In this document: positions 5,161 through 12,540 of the stretch, piece after piece | How positions within the stretch are numbered: position 1 is the first letter of the stretch | Layout: each line of letters opens with the position of its first letter | Origin: JAZLJD01 sp045617725 | GTDB taxonomy: Bacteria; Bacillota; Clostridia; Lachnospirales; Lachnospiraceae | Assembly (NCBI GenBank): GCA_045617725.1 | Contig: JAZLJD010000073.1 | Coordinates: 1-16,888, forward strand | Reading direction: 5' to 3' | Length of the DNA: 16,888 bases | Notes under the pieces: generated by a model | Told to the model about the DNA's origin: nothing | The model's input: the letters and a program-made list of their open reading frames with translations, nothing else | Databases searched by the model: none | Position numbers and translations under genes: made by a program

Positions 5161-6975
5161 TTAGTATACCTGAATATTGCACAGGAACGTATTCTCGTCA
5201 GAGCCTGCAGAGCTTAAGGTTACGTATATTACCTTGCCGGCGGTTCTGTAAATGAACTGCACCATATTGATTGCATAGGAATCATCGATGTCAAAAGAAG
5301 TCATGGGTTCCTCAGAGAATTCGGATTCATAAATGTTTCCATCCTTGGAAGCATTTCTGCAGCTTTCGCCAATGGCCTCTACCCATTCCGCGAAGGAATC
5401 CACGGAATCATATGCTACAGAAACGTAATACTGGGACTCGGACTCGGTAGTAGCGCCAAGAGCAAATCCAAGGGAGGTCATAATATCCGCTTCCGTTAAG
5501 CCTATGGAAGCCAAAACTGCACTTTCTGCCCGCGGAGTAAAGGAAAGGGAATCTGCATCATCTTTCTCATGCTTCTCGGTTGTTACTGTGCAGCAACTGG
5601 ACATGGACTCCTCTCCATTCGCCCAGCTGTCGGAAATCTTCACGGTCTCATCCTCATTTACGATACAGCCGTCATCTGCCATGTGCCAGCCGTTCCAGTT
5701 GAAGGGCTGGTTAAGCCAGCTTTCCATCGTTCCGTTCCAACCTTCCATACCGGAAATCCAGTAATAGCTGTATTCGGTTCCATTCACCTCGATATAGAAG
5801 GGGCAGAGATTCTCACCGGGATACAGTGCTTCCCAATACTCACGGCTGTATTCAACCGGGTCGCCCTCCGGGAACGTATCATCCTCAGTGGCCAAAGAGG
5901 AATCCTCTATACCATATTTGCTGTTAAGGGCAGGGCACTTAGCGTTGGAGAAATCCAGCTTCCAGTCTGTAGGGCCTTTCTTTTCTGCCTCAAACTGAAT
6001 CTCAACATAACCTCCGAGGCCTAAGTCGTTCCTTCCGTCCCTGGCAAGTACCATTGTGTATTTGCCGGGATCAATTCCGTACTGTTCAAATGCAAAACGG
6101 TAAGGGCACGTAGCAGGTCTGCCACCATAACTGCACTCTGTTAAATCGACAGCGTCGGCTTCCTCGTATGTGGCATAGTCACCCTCAGGGCAAACCATCA
6201 GATAGTAGTGGTCATATCCATAAGGATCAATCTGCTCCAGATAATATCCGTTAAAATAGAACGTAGCCCATTCATCATCGCTTTCTTCGGAGTTGAAGGT
6301 GAACCACGATGCAACCTCATCCTCCAGGCTATCAAATTCCTTGACCTTTCTGTCCTCGCCTGCACCGTAAAGCCACGAATCGCTGTATTCAAAGTGATAC
6401 TTCCCTCCGCCCTCAAGAACAATGAGCCACTGTCCGAGTACAAGGCTTGTATCTGAGTTATACAAAAGCACAGACCATGTGCCCGGTGCCCATTCCGATT
6501 CATCTGACGCAAGGCCGTCAATCACATTGCTATCAACCCAAAATACATAATATCCGTCATAGTATTCTTTATCAAACTTTTCAGCAAAACAGAGATAGTT
6601 ATCATATATCGACCGATTGATAAACTCGGAATCACGTGTCAGATAGATACCGGGATTTACAATGTCAATACTATACTTATGGGCATCAATCTCGGCTGAA
6701 GTTTTAACCTTAAAATATAAGTAATCCCCATCAACCCAGTAAGTAATTGCTTCGCCAAGCTGTGTGGGATCCGTTACCTTGCCGTCCGAGGTATCAAGGG
6801 TTACTCCGTTCGTATCATCGCCTGCATTGTTGCCCGCATCACCCGTGGTATTCGTAGCCGGAGCCACCGTCGGTTTGTTTTCTGCTCCACCATCATCCAC
6901 AGCCGGCTTACTGCCGCATGCAACCATGGAAAGAACCATGGCCATCGTTAAAATAATTCCTAAAAACTTTTTCAT
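5161..6975 (-). CDS. Large acidic lipoprotein of unknown function
   Basis: 604 residues from the ATG at 6975 (AGAAGGAG upstream). Residues 1-20 are a lipoprotein signal peptide ending SMVAC, with Cys20 as lipidation site, then a Gly/Asp/Asn/Thr-rich linker to about residue 65. The mature part is rich in Tyr, Trp, Asp and Glu and looks beta-rich. Residues ~74-200 and ~220-345 appear to be two related modules: each ends in a PG(T/K)(W/Y) strand, an (L)GQW/GGY strand, and (Y/D)-F-(E)-x-S-(D/N). Residues ~485-604 form a separate C-terminal domain (VLASIGLTEADIMTSLGF...). No enzyme motif is seen. It is last in an operon, 22 bases after the preceding stop, and followed by a strong terminator. Probably a surface binding protein; ligand unknown. 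Confidence 0.85.
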   Translation of the reverse strand: MKKFLGIILTMAMVLSMVACGSKPAVDDGGAENKPTVAPATNTTGDAGNNAGDDTNGVTLDTSDGKVTDPTQLGEAITYWVDGDYLYFKVKTSAEIDAHKYSIDIVNPGIYLTRDSEFINRSIYDNYLCFAEKFDKEYYDGYYVFWVDSNVIDGLASDESEWAPGTWSVLLYNSDTSLVLGQWLIVLEGGGKYHFEYSDSWLYGAGEDRKVKEFDSLEDEVASWFTFNSEESDDEWATFYFNGYYLEQIDPYGYDHYYLMVCPEGDYATYEEADAVDLTECSYGGRPATCPYRFAFEQYGIDPGKYTMVLARDGRNDLGLGGYVEIQFEAEKKGPTDWKLDFSNAKCPALNSKYGIEDSSLATEDDTFPEGDPVEYSREYWEALYPGENLCPFYIEVNGTEYSYYWISGMEGWNGTMESWLNQPFNWNGWHMADDGCIVNEDETVKISDSWANGEESMSSCCTVTTEKHEKDDADSLSFTPRAESAVLASIGLTEADIMTSLGFALGATTESESQYYVSVAYDSVDSFAEWVEAIGESCRNASKDGNIYESEFSEEPMTSFDIDDSYAINMVQFIYRTAGKVIYVTLSSAGSDENTFLCNIQVY

Positions 6976-6997
6976 TTTATAGATACTCCTTCTAATA

Positions 6998-7507
6998 CTA
7001 TACTTCATTGAAACTTTTGGTTGTGCCCAATGCAATACACATTATATCCAAATCGTTGAATGCTTCCGTAGAACTGAAGCCAAGATATTCCCCACCGACT
7101 TCCTTATAAAGGACATTGTCCGAACCTGCATATTTCTGAACAAAACCTTCTTTTTTGAGAAGCTGCGCATAGGCATTCAATTCCTCGATTGTGGCGCCCT
7201 CTGCTCGGAACTCATAGAACAATGAACCGGTCGGTTCATCCGCATAACGAACCTCTATTTCGAAATTCTTTCCACCATAAGGCCAGATGGGAAATCCCGG
7301 AAGCAATTCGTTCCACTTGTCCGGCGTACCGGCCACACTATTGGCATATTCATCTACCTTGGGTTCAACGATTCGCTCGGTCGCAGAGCTTACGGCATTG
7401 TTGATTCCGTTACTGATACCATTGCTAATACCTCTGCTAATGCCGTTGATTCCATTACTGATTCCGTTTCCCACGGCATTTTTGATAATGTTACCTAAAA
7501 GTCCCAT
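6998..7507 (-). CDS. Gly/Asn/Ser-Ile repeat protein of unknown function
   Basis: 169 residues; ATG at 7507 with GGAGGAAAGT just before it. Residues 8-40 consist of short repeats (NGISNGINGISRGISNGISNGIN) that would form a glycine-rich amphipathic or glycine-zipper-like helix, after MGLLGNIIKNAV. The rest (residues ~60-169) is a folded-looking domain: LPGFPIWPYGGKNFEIEVRY, then IEELNAYAQLLKKEGFVQKY and a C-terminal strand IMCIALGTT. There is no signal peptide or Cys. It overlaps the end of the zinc-ribbon gene by 17 bases and lies 22 bases before the lipoprotein gene, so all three are probably co-translated. The N-terminal part may associate with membrane. No family recognised. Confidence 0.82.
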   Translation of the reverse strand: MGLLGNIIKNAVGNGISNGINGISRGISNGISNGINNAVSSATERIVEPKVDEYANSVAGTPDKWNELLPGFPIWPYGGKNFEIEVRYADEPTGSLFYEFRAEGATIEELNAYAQLLKKEGFVQKYAGSDNVLYKEVGGEYLGFSSTEAFNDLDIMCIALGTTKSFNEV

Positions 7508-7838
7508 ACTTTCCTCCGTTCATCATCCCGGTACCGAAACCGAGTTGCCTCAGTTCCTTTTGTTTGCTTTTTTCACAAGGGGAACATACTACACACTCCA
7601 GCTTATCCGGGTTATACATCGCATCACATACCCACTTTCCACACGTCGGGCAAAAATTAAATTGCTTTTTTCCTTCGTTGTTCCACGCCAGCCATAATTC
7701 CAGTTCCAAAGTATCTGCTCGGACAGGCTGGGTGGTACAAACCACACTACCCGAACGTTCGCAGAAAAAGCAATATCGGTTTCCGCCTGCATCAAAAAGA
7801 ATCTTGTAACTGGCCGTTTTGTTTTCCGCTCCAATCAT
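7491..7838 (-). CDS. Small zinc-ribbon protein
   Basis: 115 residues from the ATG at 7838, chosen for the GGGAGAAGA directly upstream; longer frames to 8015 cross a low-complexity leader and lack a ribosome site. It has three groups of Cys: C23-x-x-C26 with C34, C63-P-T-C66 with C71 (FCPTCGKWVCD), and C82-x-x-C85-x-x-C88. This suggests two or more zinc knuckles of rubredoxin or zinc-ribbon type. The basic tail (KSKQKELRQLGFGTG) has no HTH. It is first in the operon with the repeat protein and lipoprotein. It may be a nucleic-acid or protein adaptor; function unknown. Confidence 0.82.
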   Translation of the reverse strand: MIGAENKTASYKILFDAGGNRYCFFCERSGSVVCTTQPVRADTLELELWLAWNNEGKKQFNFCPTCGKWVCDAMYNPDKLECVVCSPCEKSKQKELRQLGFGTGMMNGGKYGTFR

Positions 7839-7863
7839 TCTTCTCCCTCTCTTTCCCATTGAT

Positions 7864-7883
7864 TTATCATGCATATATGATAA
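7864..7883. promoter_or_regulatory. Palindrome between divergent operons, possible operator
   Basis: TTATCAT-GCATAT-ATGATAA is a seven-base perfect inverted repeat in the 194-base gap between the zinc-ribbon operon (minus) and the solute-binding protein gene (plus). Its place suggests an operator or leader hairpin for the minus-strand operon; no cognate regulator can be named. Confidence 0.35.
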
Positions 7884-7894
7884 ACTGAAAAAAA

Positions 7895-7926
7895 TTCTGA
7901 ATTTCTTTTTTTCAACAGTATATAAA
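7895..7926 (+). promoter_or_regulatory. Weak promoter candidate for the solute-binding protein gene
   Basis: TTCTGA (7895-7900), an 18-base spacer and TATATA/TATAAA (7919-7926) on the plus strand. It lies about 107 bases before the ATG. The -35 box is poor, so this is tentative. Confidence 0.3.
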
Positions 7927-7950
7927 TTAAGAGAAATTACGCATTTACGC

Positions 7951-7977
7951 CCCACCCCCAAAGCCCAAAAGGGTGGG
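7951..7977 (+). promoter_or_regulatory. Hairpin in the 5' leader of the solute-binding protein gene
   Basis: CCCACCC (7951-7957) and GGGTGGG (7971-7977) form a seven-pair all-GC-rich stem with a 13-base loop, in an otherwise A/T-rich leader 55 bases before the ATG. It is followed by AAAAACG, not T, so it is not a plain terminator; it may stabilise or regulate the mRNA. Confidence 0.4.
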
Positions 7978-8032
7978 AAAAACGAAAAAAAGTGTAAAAA
8001 AGTGTGGAAAATCACTTAGGGAGGCCTTCATT

Positions 8033-9388
8033 ATGAAAAAAATAATCGGATTCGTACTTACCCTCGTGCTGGCGGCGAGCTGTCTTGCAGGGTGCGACAG
8101 TACGACGAAACTCGACCCGAAAAATCCGGTGACTCTGACCATGTGGCACAACTACGGCGGCGATATGCAGGAGGCCATGGACTATCTGATTGACCAGTTC
8201 AACGCGACCGTTGGGAAGGATAAGGGCATCATCATTAATGTAACTGCCATCTCCGGAAGTGCCGACCTGAACAAAAGCCTTGCCATGATTGTGAACGGGG
8301 ATCCCGGTGCTCCGGATATGCCGGACATCTTTACCGGCTACCCCAAGATTGCCGTGCAGTTTGAAGAAAAGGGGATGCTCGCGAACCTTAATGATTATTT
8401 CACCGCGGACGAATTATCTGCTTATGTAGATGCCTTCATCGAGGAAGGTCGCCTTAAGAGCGGCGGTTTGTACGTTTTCCCGATTGCCAAATCCACGGAA
8501 ATCCTGTACCTGAACAAGACACTCTTTGACCGTTTTGCTGCCGAGACCGGCGCCGGCATGGATAAGCTGTCTACTCTCGAGGGAATTGCCGAGCTTTCTT
8601 CCATGTATTACAAATGGACAGACGACCAAACCCCGGATATCGCAAATGACGGAAAGCAGTTCTTCGCATCGGATGCCTGGTTCAACATTGCCGAAGTCGG
8701 CATGGCACAGCTTAATGGCAATATATTCAATACGGAAGAACAACTCAATCTCATGAGTGACAGCTATAAGCACATATTTGAAACAATCTATACCCCTGCG
8801 GTCGAGGGTGGCTTTGCCATCTATGACGGCTACTCCTCCGATTTGTCCAAAACGGGTGATTTGGTATGCTCTACCGGTTCCTCCGCCGGAATCCTTTTTT
8901 ACGGAGACACGATTACGTACGCCGACGGCACGATAGAGAATGTGGAATACAGCATCCTGCCCTATCCCGTATTGGAGGGTGGACAAAAGATGGCCCTGCA
9001 GCGTGGTGGCGGTCTGATGGTAGCCAAATCCGATGCCAAAAAGGAATATGCCGCAGCCGAGTTTATCAAATGGCTCACAGCTTCCGAACAGAACATGCGA
9101 TTCATATCAAAAACCGGCTACCTGCCTGTAACCAAACAGGCCTTCGAGCAGGATATGAATGCCTACCTTGAAACCGTGGAAGATGCCCGCATCGCCAAAA
9201 TGCTGACTACCGTCCTTTCCATGTATGATGAATATGAGCTTTTTACCGCGCCCAATCTGAGCGATTTCGATGCAATCAGTCAGGCCTATGAGAAGGACTT
9301 CAAGGCGCTTTTGACCACAGGGCGGAAAGAGTATCTTGCCGGAGGAAACGTTTCCGTGCAGGATGCACTCAATGAAATGATGAATTAG
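8033..9388 (+). CDS. Extracellular solute-binding lipoprotein (family 1, sugar type), orphan
   Basis: 451 residues from the ATG at 8033, preceded by TTAGGGAGG; an upstream in-frame ATG at 7973 lacks a ribosome site and would bury the signal peptide. Residues 1-21 are a lipoprotein signal peptide with lipobox CLAGC. The mature part has the marks of family 1 binding proteins: PVTLTMWHNYGGD at the start, DMPDIFTGYPK, the hinge stretch GGLYVFPIAKSTEILYLNK, RGGGLMVAKSDAKKEYAAAEFIKWLT and ISKTGYLPVTKQAFE. It should bind a sugar or oligosaccharide outside the membrane. No permease or ATPase gene accompanies it; instead the membrane regulator gene follows after 55 bases, so it may serve signalling rather than uptake. 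Confidence 0.92.
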   Translation: MKKIIGFVLTLVLAASCLAGCDSTTKLDPKNPVTLTMWHNYGGDMQEAMDYLIDQFNATVGKDKGIIINVTAISGSADLNKSLAMIVNGDPGAPDMPDIFTGYPKIAVQFEEKGMLANLNDYFTADELSAYVDAFIEEGRLKSGGLYVFPIAKSTEILYLNKTLFDRFAAETGAGMDKLSTLEGIAELSSMYYKWTDDQTPDIANDGKQFFASDAWFNIAEVGMAQLNGNIFNTEEQLNLMSDSYKHIFETIYTPAVEGGFAIYDGYSSDLSKTGDLVCSTGSSAGILFYGDTITYADGTIENVEYSILPYPVLEGGQKMALQRGGGLMVAKSDAKKEYAAAEFIKWLTASEQNMRFISKTGYLPVTKQAFEQDMNAYLETVEDARIAKMLTTVLSMYDEYELFTAPNLSDFDAISQAYEKDFKALLTTGRKEYLAGGNVSVQDALNEMMN

Positions 9389-9443
9389 GAATTAAGAATT
9401 AGGAATAATAAATATGGAATAAACCGGAAGGAGGGAATCAGTT

Positions 9444-11015
9444 TTGAAGAGGCATCATAAAGAAACAACCTTGCAACGAAGGCTGATTCTCTTTTTCGTG
9501 AGCATCGCCGTCACCGTCGTGCTGATTTTTGTCTTTCTGTTACTTCTTTTTGGCATCAACGGGAAGGACGAAAAGGCCGTAAACAACTACTTTGACAGCG
9601 AGCTCGCTCATATTTCCGACACGCTTTATAAGGACTGCGGTCAGTTGTCTTTGGCAGGTATTGATATGGCAGAAAGCATTTCCAAGGCCTGCGACGATTT
9701 TTTTGAGGCGCAGCAGACTCCTGCGGCGCAGCTTAAGGACCATCCCGAGCTGATTGAGCCGCTGCTTTCAAAGCAGATACAGACACTGCTTAATACCATG
9801 AATTCACATTCCTGCGGCGGCACCTATATTCTCCTTGACGCTGCGGTGAATCAGGACGCCCCGAATGCAAGATCCGGTATCTTTCTTAAAAAAACACAGC
9901 CCGCTTATACGCAGGCTGTTAATGTAAAAAGTTATTATTTGCGTGGTCCGGCTCAGATTGCCCGGGATAACGGGATTGAGCTTATGGGCCAATGGGCAAT
10001 GGAATACGACATTACCGATGAACAGTTCTTTTCGGATGTAATGGATACTGCCAAAGAGAATGCCCATCTTCCCCTGTCGCGCCTGTATTACTGGTCCGGC
10101 CGCGTGCTTCTTAAGGGCAACAGCGAAGCGGGCTTCCTGTTGTGCGTTCCCTTACGCAGCAGTGACGGAACCGTGTTCGGCGTATGCGGTATTGAGATTA
10201 GTGACCGTCTTTTTAAGCAGTTCTATTCTCCCAGCGAAAGCAACTATCAGAACCTCTTTACGGTGGTATCCCCTTCCGATTCCGATACGCTATTCACCTC
10301 GAAGGGCATGCTTGCCGGCAACTTTTTCCTGACGGACAACCGTATGACGGATGACCTTTCGTTGCAATACGATAAGGCAGGCTTTTTCGGATTCCGTGGA
10401 CCCGAAGAAGTATTTTTTGGCAAATATACGGCTCTCAAGCTGTATCCTACGGATTCCCCGTACGAAGAGGACACCTGGTCCGTTGCCGTAATGATGCCGA
10501 AATCGCTTTTTGCCGAGGCTATCAAAGGGAATTCCGGGCTTCTGTTTTATATCATTTTGACCGTACTGCTGGCCGGCATTGTTATTTCGGTGCTTAACAG
10601 CCGGCGATACCTGCGTCCTGTGAACAATGCGCTCAATTCGATTAAGGAAAAAAGCTACCAGCAGGACCGGGGAACGACCTATACCGAAATCGCCGACCTC
10701 TTTGATTTTCTTTCACAGAAGGACAAAGAGTATGAAGATGCGATGACGGAGCTTTCCCGCCTTACGGACAAAAAACGCAAGGAGGTCGATCCCGATGACT
10801 ATGAGCAGTTCTGCAAAAATCTCAAGACGCTTACAGTCAAGGAACGGGAAATATTCGACTTGTATCTTGCCGGGAAATCGGCCAAGGACATTTTGGAGCT
10901 TCTGTGTATAAGCGAAAACACGCTGAAATATCACAATCGCAACATCTATGGCAAGCTGGGCGTTTCGTCCCGCAAGGAACTGCTGCTGTATGCTACGCTT
11001 TTAACTCAGGAGTAA
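9444..11015 (+). CDS. Membrane-bound LuxR-type regulator with extracellular sensor domain
   Basis: 523 residues. It starts with TTG at 9444, eight bases after AGGAGGG. Helix 1 is at ~14-36 and helix 2 at ~366-385, enclosing ~330 extracellular residues that look like a double Cache-type sensor (e.g. GFLLCVPLRSSDGTVFGVCGIEISD around 230-254, and the second half ending DTWSVAVMMPKSLF). A linker with a helical, coiled-coil-like stretch (~387-445) leads to a LuxR/GerE HTH at ~461-520 (LTVKEREIFDLYLAGKSAKD, then ISENTLKYHNRNIYGKLGVSSRKEL). There is no kinase or receiver domain: sensing and DNA binding are in one chain. It forms a two-gene unit with the binding protein, which may be its ligand-presenting partner. 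Confidence 0.9.
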   Translation: MKRHHKETTLQRRLILFFVSIAVTVVLIFVFLLLLFGINGKDEKAVNNYFDSELAHISDTLYKDCGQLSLAGIDMAESISKACDDFFEAQQTPAAQLKDHPELIEPLLSKQIQTLLNTMNSHSCGGTYILLDAAVNQDAPNARSGIFLKKTQPAYTQAVNVKSYYLRGPAQIARDNGIELMGQWAMEYDITDEQFFSDVMDTAKENAHLPLSRLYYWSGRVLLKGNSEAGFLLCVPLRSSDGTVFGVCGIEISDRLFKQFYSPSESNYQNLFTVVSPSDSDTLFTSKGMLAGNFFLTDNRMTDDLSLQYDKAGFFGFRGPEEVFFGKYTALKLYPTDSPYEEDTWSVAVMMPKSLFAEAIKGNSGLLFYIILTVLLAGIVISVLNSRRYLRPVNNALNSIKEKSYQQDRGTTYTEIADLFDFLSQKDKEYEDAMTELSRLTDKKRKEVDPDDYEQFCKNLKTLTVKEREIFDLYLAGKSAKDILELLCISENTLKYHNRNIYGKLGVSSRKELLLYATLLTQE

Positions 11016-11026
11016 CCTTACTAAAC

Positions 11027-11109
11027 TGAACCACTATCTACGCTCCGTTTCGGTCCACGTAAAGCCGACATCCCCCGGATGTCGTGTGCGCCCCGTCCCT
11101 AAGGGTTCA
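11027..11109 (-). repeat. GACGGGG repeat, copy C (long form)
   Basis: An 83-base element with ends TGAACC (11027-11032 on plus) and GGTTCA (11104-11109), inverted. On the minus strand it reads TGAACCCTTAGGGACGGGGC, then an eight-pair hairpin (CGACATCC 11066-11073 / GGATGTCG 11077-11084), then ACGGAGC..TAGTGGTTCA. It fills the gap between the convergent sensor and membrane-protein genes and contains the latter's TAG stop. There is no T-run, so it is not a classical terminator. Confidence 0.85.
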
Positions 11110-11698
11110 ATCTTGCATAGAGTTTTTGATTTACTACTCTTCCGTCTTCCATATCGGATAAGCGTATACTGGTGAACGTCTCGCTCTTATAGTTTTCTAA
11201 GGCTTCCGCCGGAATGGTAAGGTCAGCCTCACGTATGGCAAGATATGCACGAACAGGATTTCCATAGACTACCTTATACATTTTGAGCTTGCCGTCTCCG
11301 ACTGCATGCAGGCTGCAAAACCAGTTATACAGAACCACTTTCATATACTCTGAATATGCAAACATGAAAATCTCGCTACCGGTCATGGCTTCCAATTCCG
11401 AAGGTGCAATCTCCGCCACTTCCGTAAGGTCGCTTACATCCTTGACCTTGACGAAATTGCTCCTAATTACTTCCTTACGAATCGTATAAAAAAGTACCAC
11501 CACGGCAAGGGGGCCAATAATCAGCCCAATAATCCACCATGCGGATAAATCGAGCAGCACTCCCAAAATCGGGGCTCCGATGATTGCGAAAAAGATTCCA
11601 ATAATCGCCGGAAGCGCCAGGGCAATTTCATTGACCTTGTGTCTTTTGTTATGGATTGCAAAAATAAATGATTCTTCAGTACGTGTGTTAGTCTTCAT
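11099..11698 (-). CDS. Membrane protein, paralogue of the gene at the left edge
   Basis: 199 residues; ATG at 11698 with a weak GAGAG ribosome site, 14 bases after the HTH gene's stop, so probably translationally coupled to it. Helices are at ~24-48 and ~54-72, followed by a soluble part of ~125 residues with no known motif (EIAPSELEAMTGSEIFMFAY; later RAYLAIREADLTIPAEALENY). The soluble part is predicted cytoplasmic if the basic RKEVIRS after helix 2 faces inward. The same layout is seen in the partial protein at 1-333. The last residues and TAG stop lie in repeat copy C. Function unknown. Confidence 0.82.
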   Translation of the reverse strand: MKTNTRTEESFIFAIHNKRHKVNEIALALPAIIGIFFAIIGAPILGVLLDLSAWWIIGLIIGPLAVVVLFYTIRKEVIRSNFVKVKDVSDLTEVAEIAPSELEAMTGSEIFMFAYSEYMKVVLYNWFCSLHAVGDGKLKMYKVVYGNPVRAYLAIREADLTIPAEALENYKSETFTSIRLSDMEDGRVVNQKLYARLNP

Positions 11699-11712
11699 GG
11701 TTTAGCTCTCTT

Positions 11713-12381
11713 TTATATATCGTCACTTAACAGTTTCTCAACTGTTGTGTGCAATGCTTGTGCTAAGTGAAACACAGTTCCGGCTTCAGCTTGCCGAAGG
11801 TCGTAGATTCCTTGCTCATACATCTGTATGGAACGCAACTTAACCGAAGAAGTCTGTGCAAGTTTGGATTGTGACATTCCTGCATACGCACGAAGGCGTT
11901 TCAAAACATGCTCTTTTGAAATATTTGTTTTTTCCAACAACAGCATCCTACGTTCCATTTCCTCATCAAAGGCCTTTGTATCCATCTCATGGTACACGTA
12001 ATACATATCCACTATTTCGGAAAAAGGTACCGCTTTACATATCTTTTTGAAGGATTTACCGCTCTTCCACTGGTAGCCTGCCAAACTATACCCTGCCCAA
12101 TACTGCGGGCTTCGGTCCAAGGACGGAGTATATGGTATCGACAGCTCCTCACGATGGGTATCATAATAGATGTGTCTGGCTAATTCAACTCCCGACATTC
12201 CTGCTATGTAGCCCGGATGGCCACTGCCAAACAAGGCAGCTATGCCGGATTCTACAAAAAGCGACATCGCTTTATCTTCTTCAAATTCACAGGTATTGAT
12301 AAGATAGTCAAAACAAGACCCCATATGAAGGCGCGCATCATATAAATAGACTTCATTGTATGAAGTTCCGGATTCACTCAT
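11713..12381 (-). CDS. HTH protein of the DUF3990/DUF3791-associated type
   Basis: 222 residues; ATG at 12381 with GGAGGCTGAACA before it. Residues ~158-218 are an XRE HTH (LKRLRAYAGMSQSKLAQTSSV, then RSIQMYEQG). The N-terminal domain has the conserved pattern seen in proteins next to the putative toxin-antitoxin genes DUF3990 and DUF3791: LYDARLHMGSCFDYLINTC, ESGIAALFGSGHPGYIAGMSG, SPQYWAGYSLAGYQWKSGKSF and VDMYYVYHEMD. I recall that association from family context; neither partner is intact here. It precedes the membrane protein gene by 14 bases. It may repress its own operon. Confidence 0.85.
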   Translation of the reverse strand: MSESGTSYNEVYLYDARLHMGSCFDYLINTCEFEEDKAMSLFVESGIAALFGSGHPGYIAGMSGVELARHIYYDTHREELSIPYTPSLDRSPQYWAGYSLAGYQWKSGKSFKKICKAVPFSEIVDMYYVYHEMDTKAFDEEMERRMLLLEKTNISKEHVLKRLRAYAGMSQSKLAQTSSVKLRSIQMYEQGIYDLRQAEAGTVFHLAQALHTTVEKLLSDDI

Positions 12382-12502
12382 TGTTCAGCCTCCACATAAT
12401 GTCCAAAATAAAGATGTCATCTGAAGAATGTAGAATGTATTTCTTATTTCCAGTCAACCATATTTTCAAAAGCTTCCACACAGAAGCCCCCACTTCGCAA
12501 GC
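12374..12502 (-). pseudogene. Possible C-terminal remnant overlapping the HTH gene start
   Basis: A minus-strand frame of 42 codons (starting after a TAA) reads VWKLLKIWLTGNKKYILHSS, then DDIFILDIMWRLNNE, and its TGA overlaps the HTH gene's start by eight bases. Overlap of this kind is typical of coupled genes, so this may be the tail of a lost partner of the HTH gene. A short frame like this can occur by chance. Confidence 0.25.
12427..12457 (-). promoter_or_regulatory. Promoter candidate for the HTH/membrane-protein pair
   Basis: TTGACT (12452-12457, minus) with TCTACA at 17 bases (12429-12434) or TACATT at 19 bases (12427-12432). The -35 is good, the -10 poor. It would give a leader of about 40 bases. 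It conflicts with the remnant-frame interpretation only if both were active. Confidence 0.35.
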
Positions 12503-12540
12503 TTAATGTCAACTTGACTCGTTGCCATAGCATGAAAAAG

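Noticed and set aside
6976..7035. N-terminal extension of the lipoprotein to 7035
   Set aside because: It would overlap the previous gene and bury the lipoprotein signal peptide; the ATG at 6975 has AGAAGGAG.
7839..8015. N-terminal extension of the zinc-ribbon protein to 8015
   Set aside because: The extension is Phe-rich, has no ribosome site and would cross the divergent promoter region; the ATG at 7838 has a good one.
8414..8986. Minus-strand open frame (190 codons) inside the binding-protein gene
   Set aside because: Lies wholly inside a well-supported lipoprotein gene; no ribosome site or motif.
9389..9443. Short AATTAGG/AATTAAG direct repeats between the binding-protein and sensor genes
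   Set aside because: A/T-rich simple repeats of 7-8 bases with no pairing; most likely chance.
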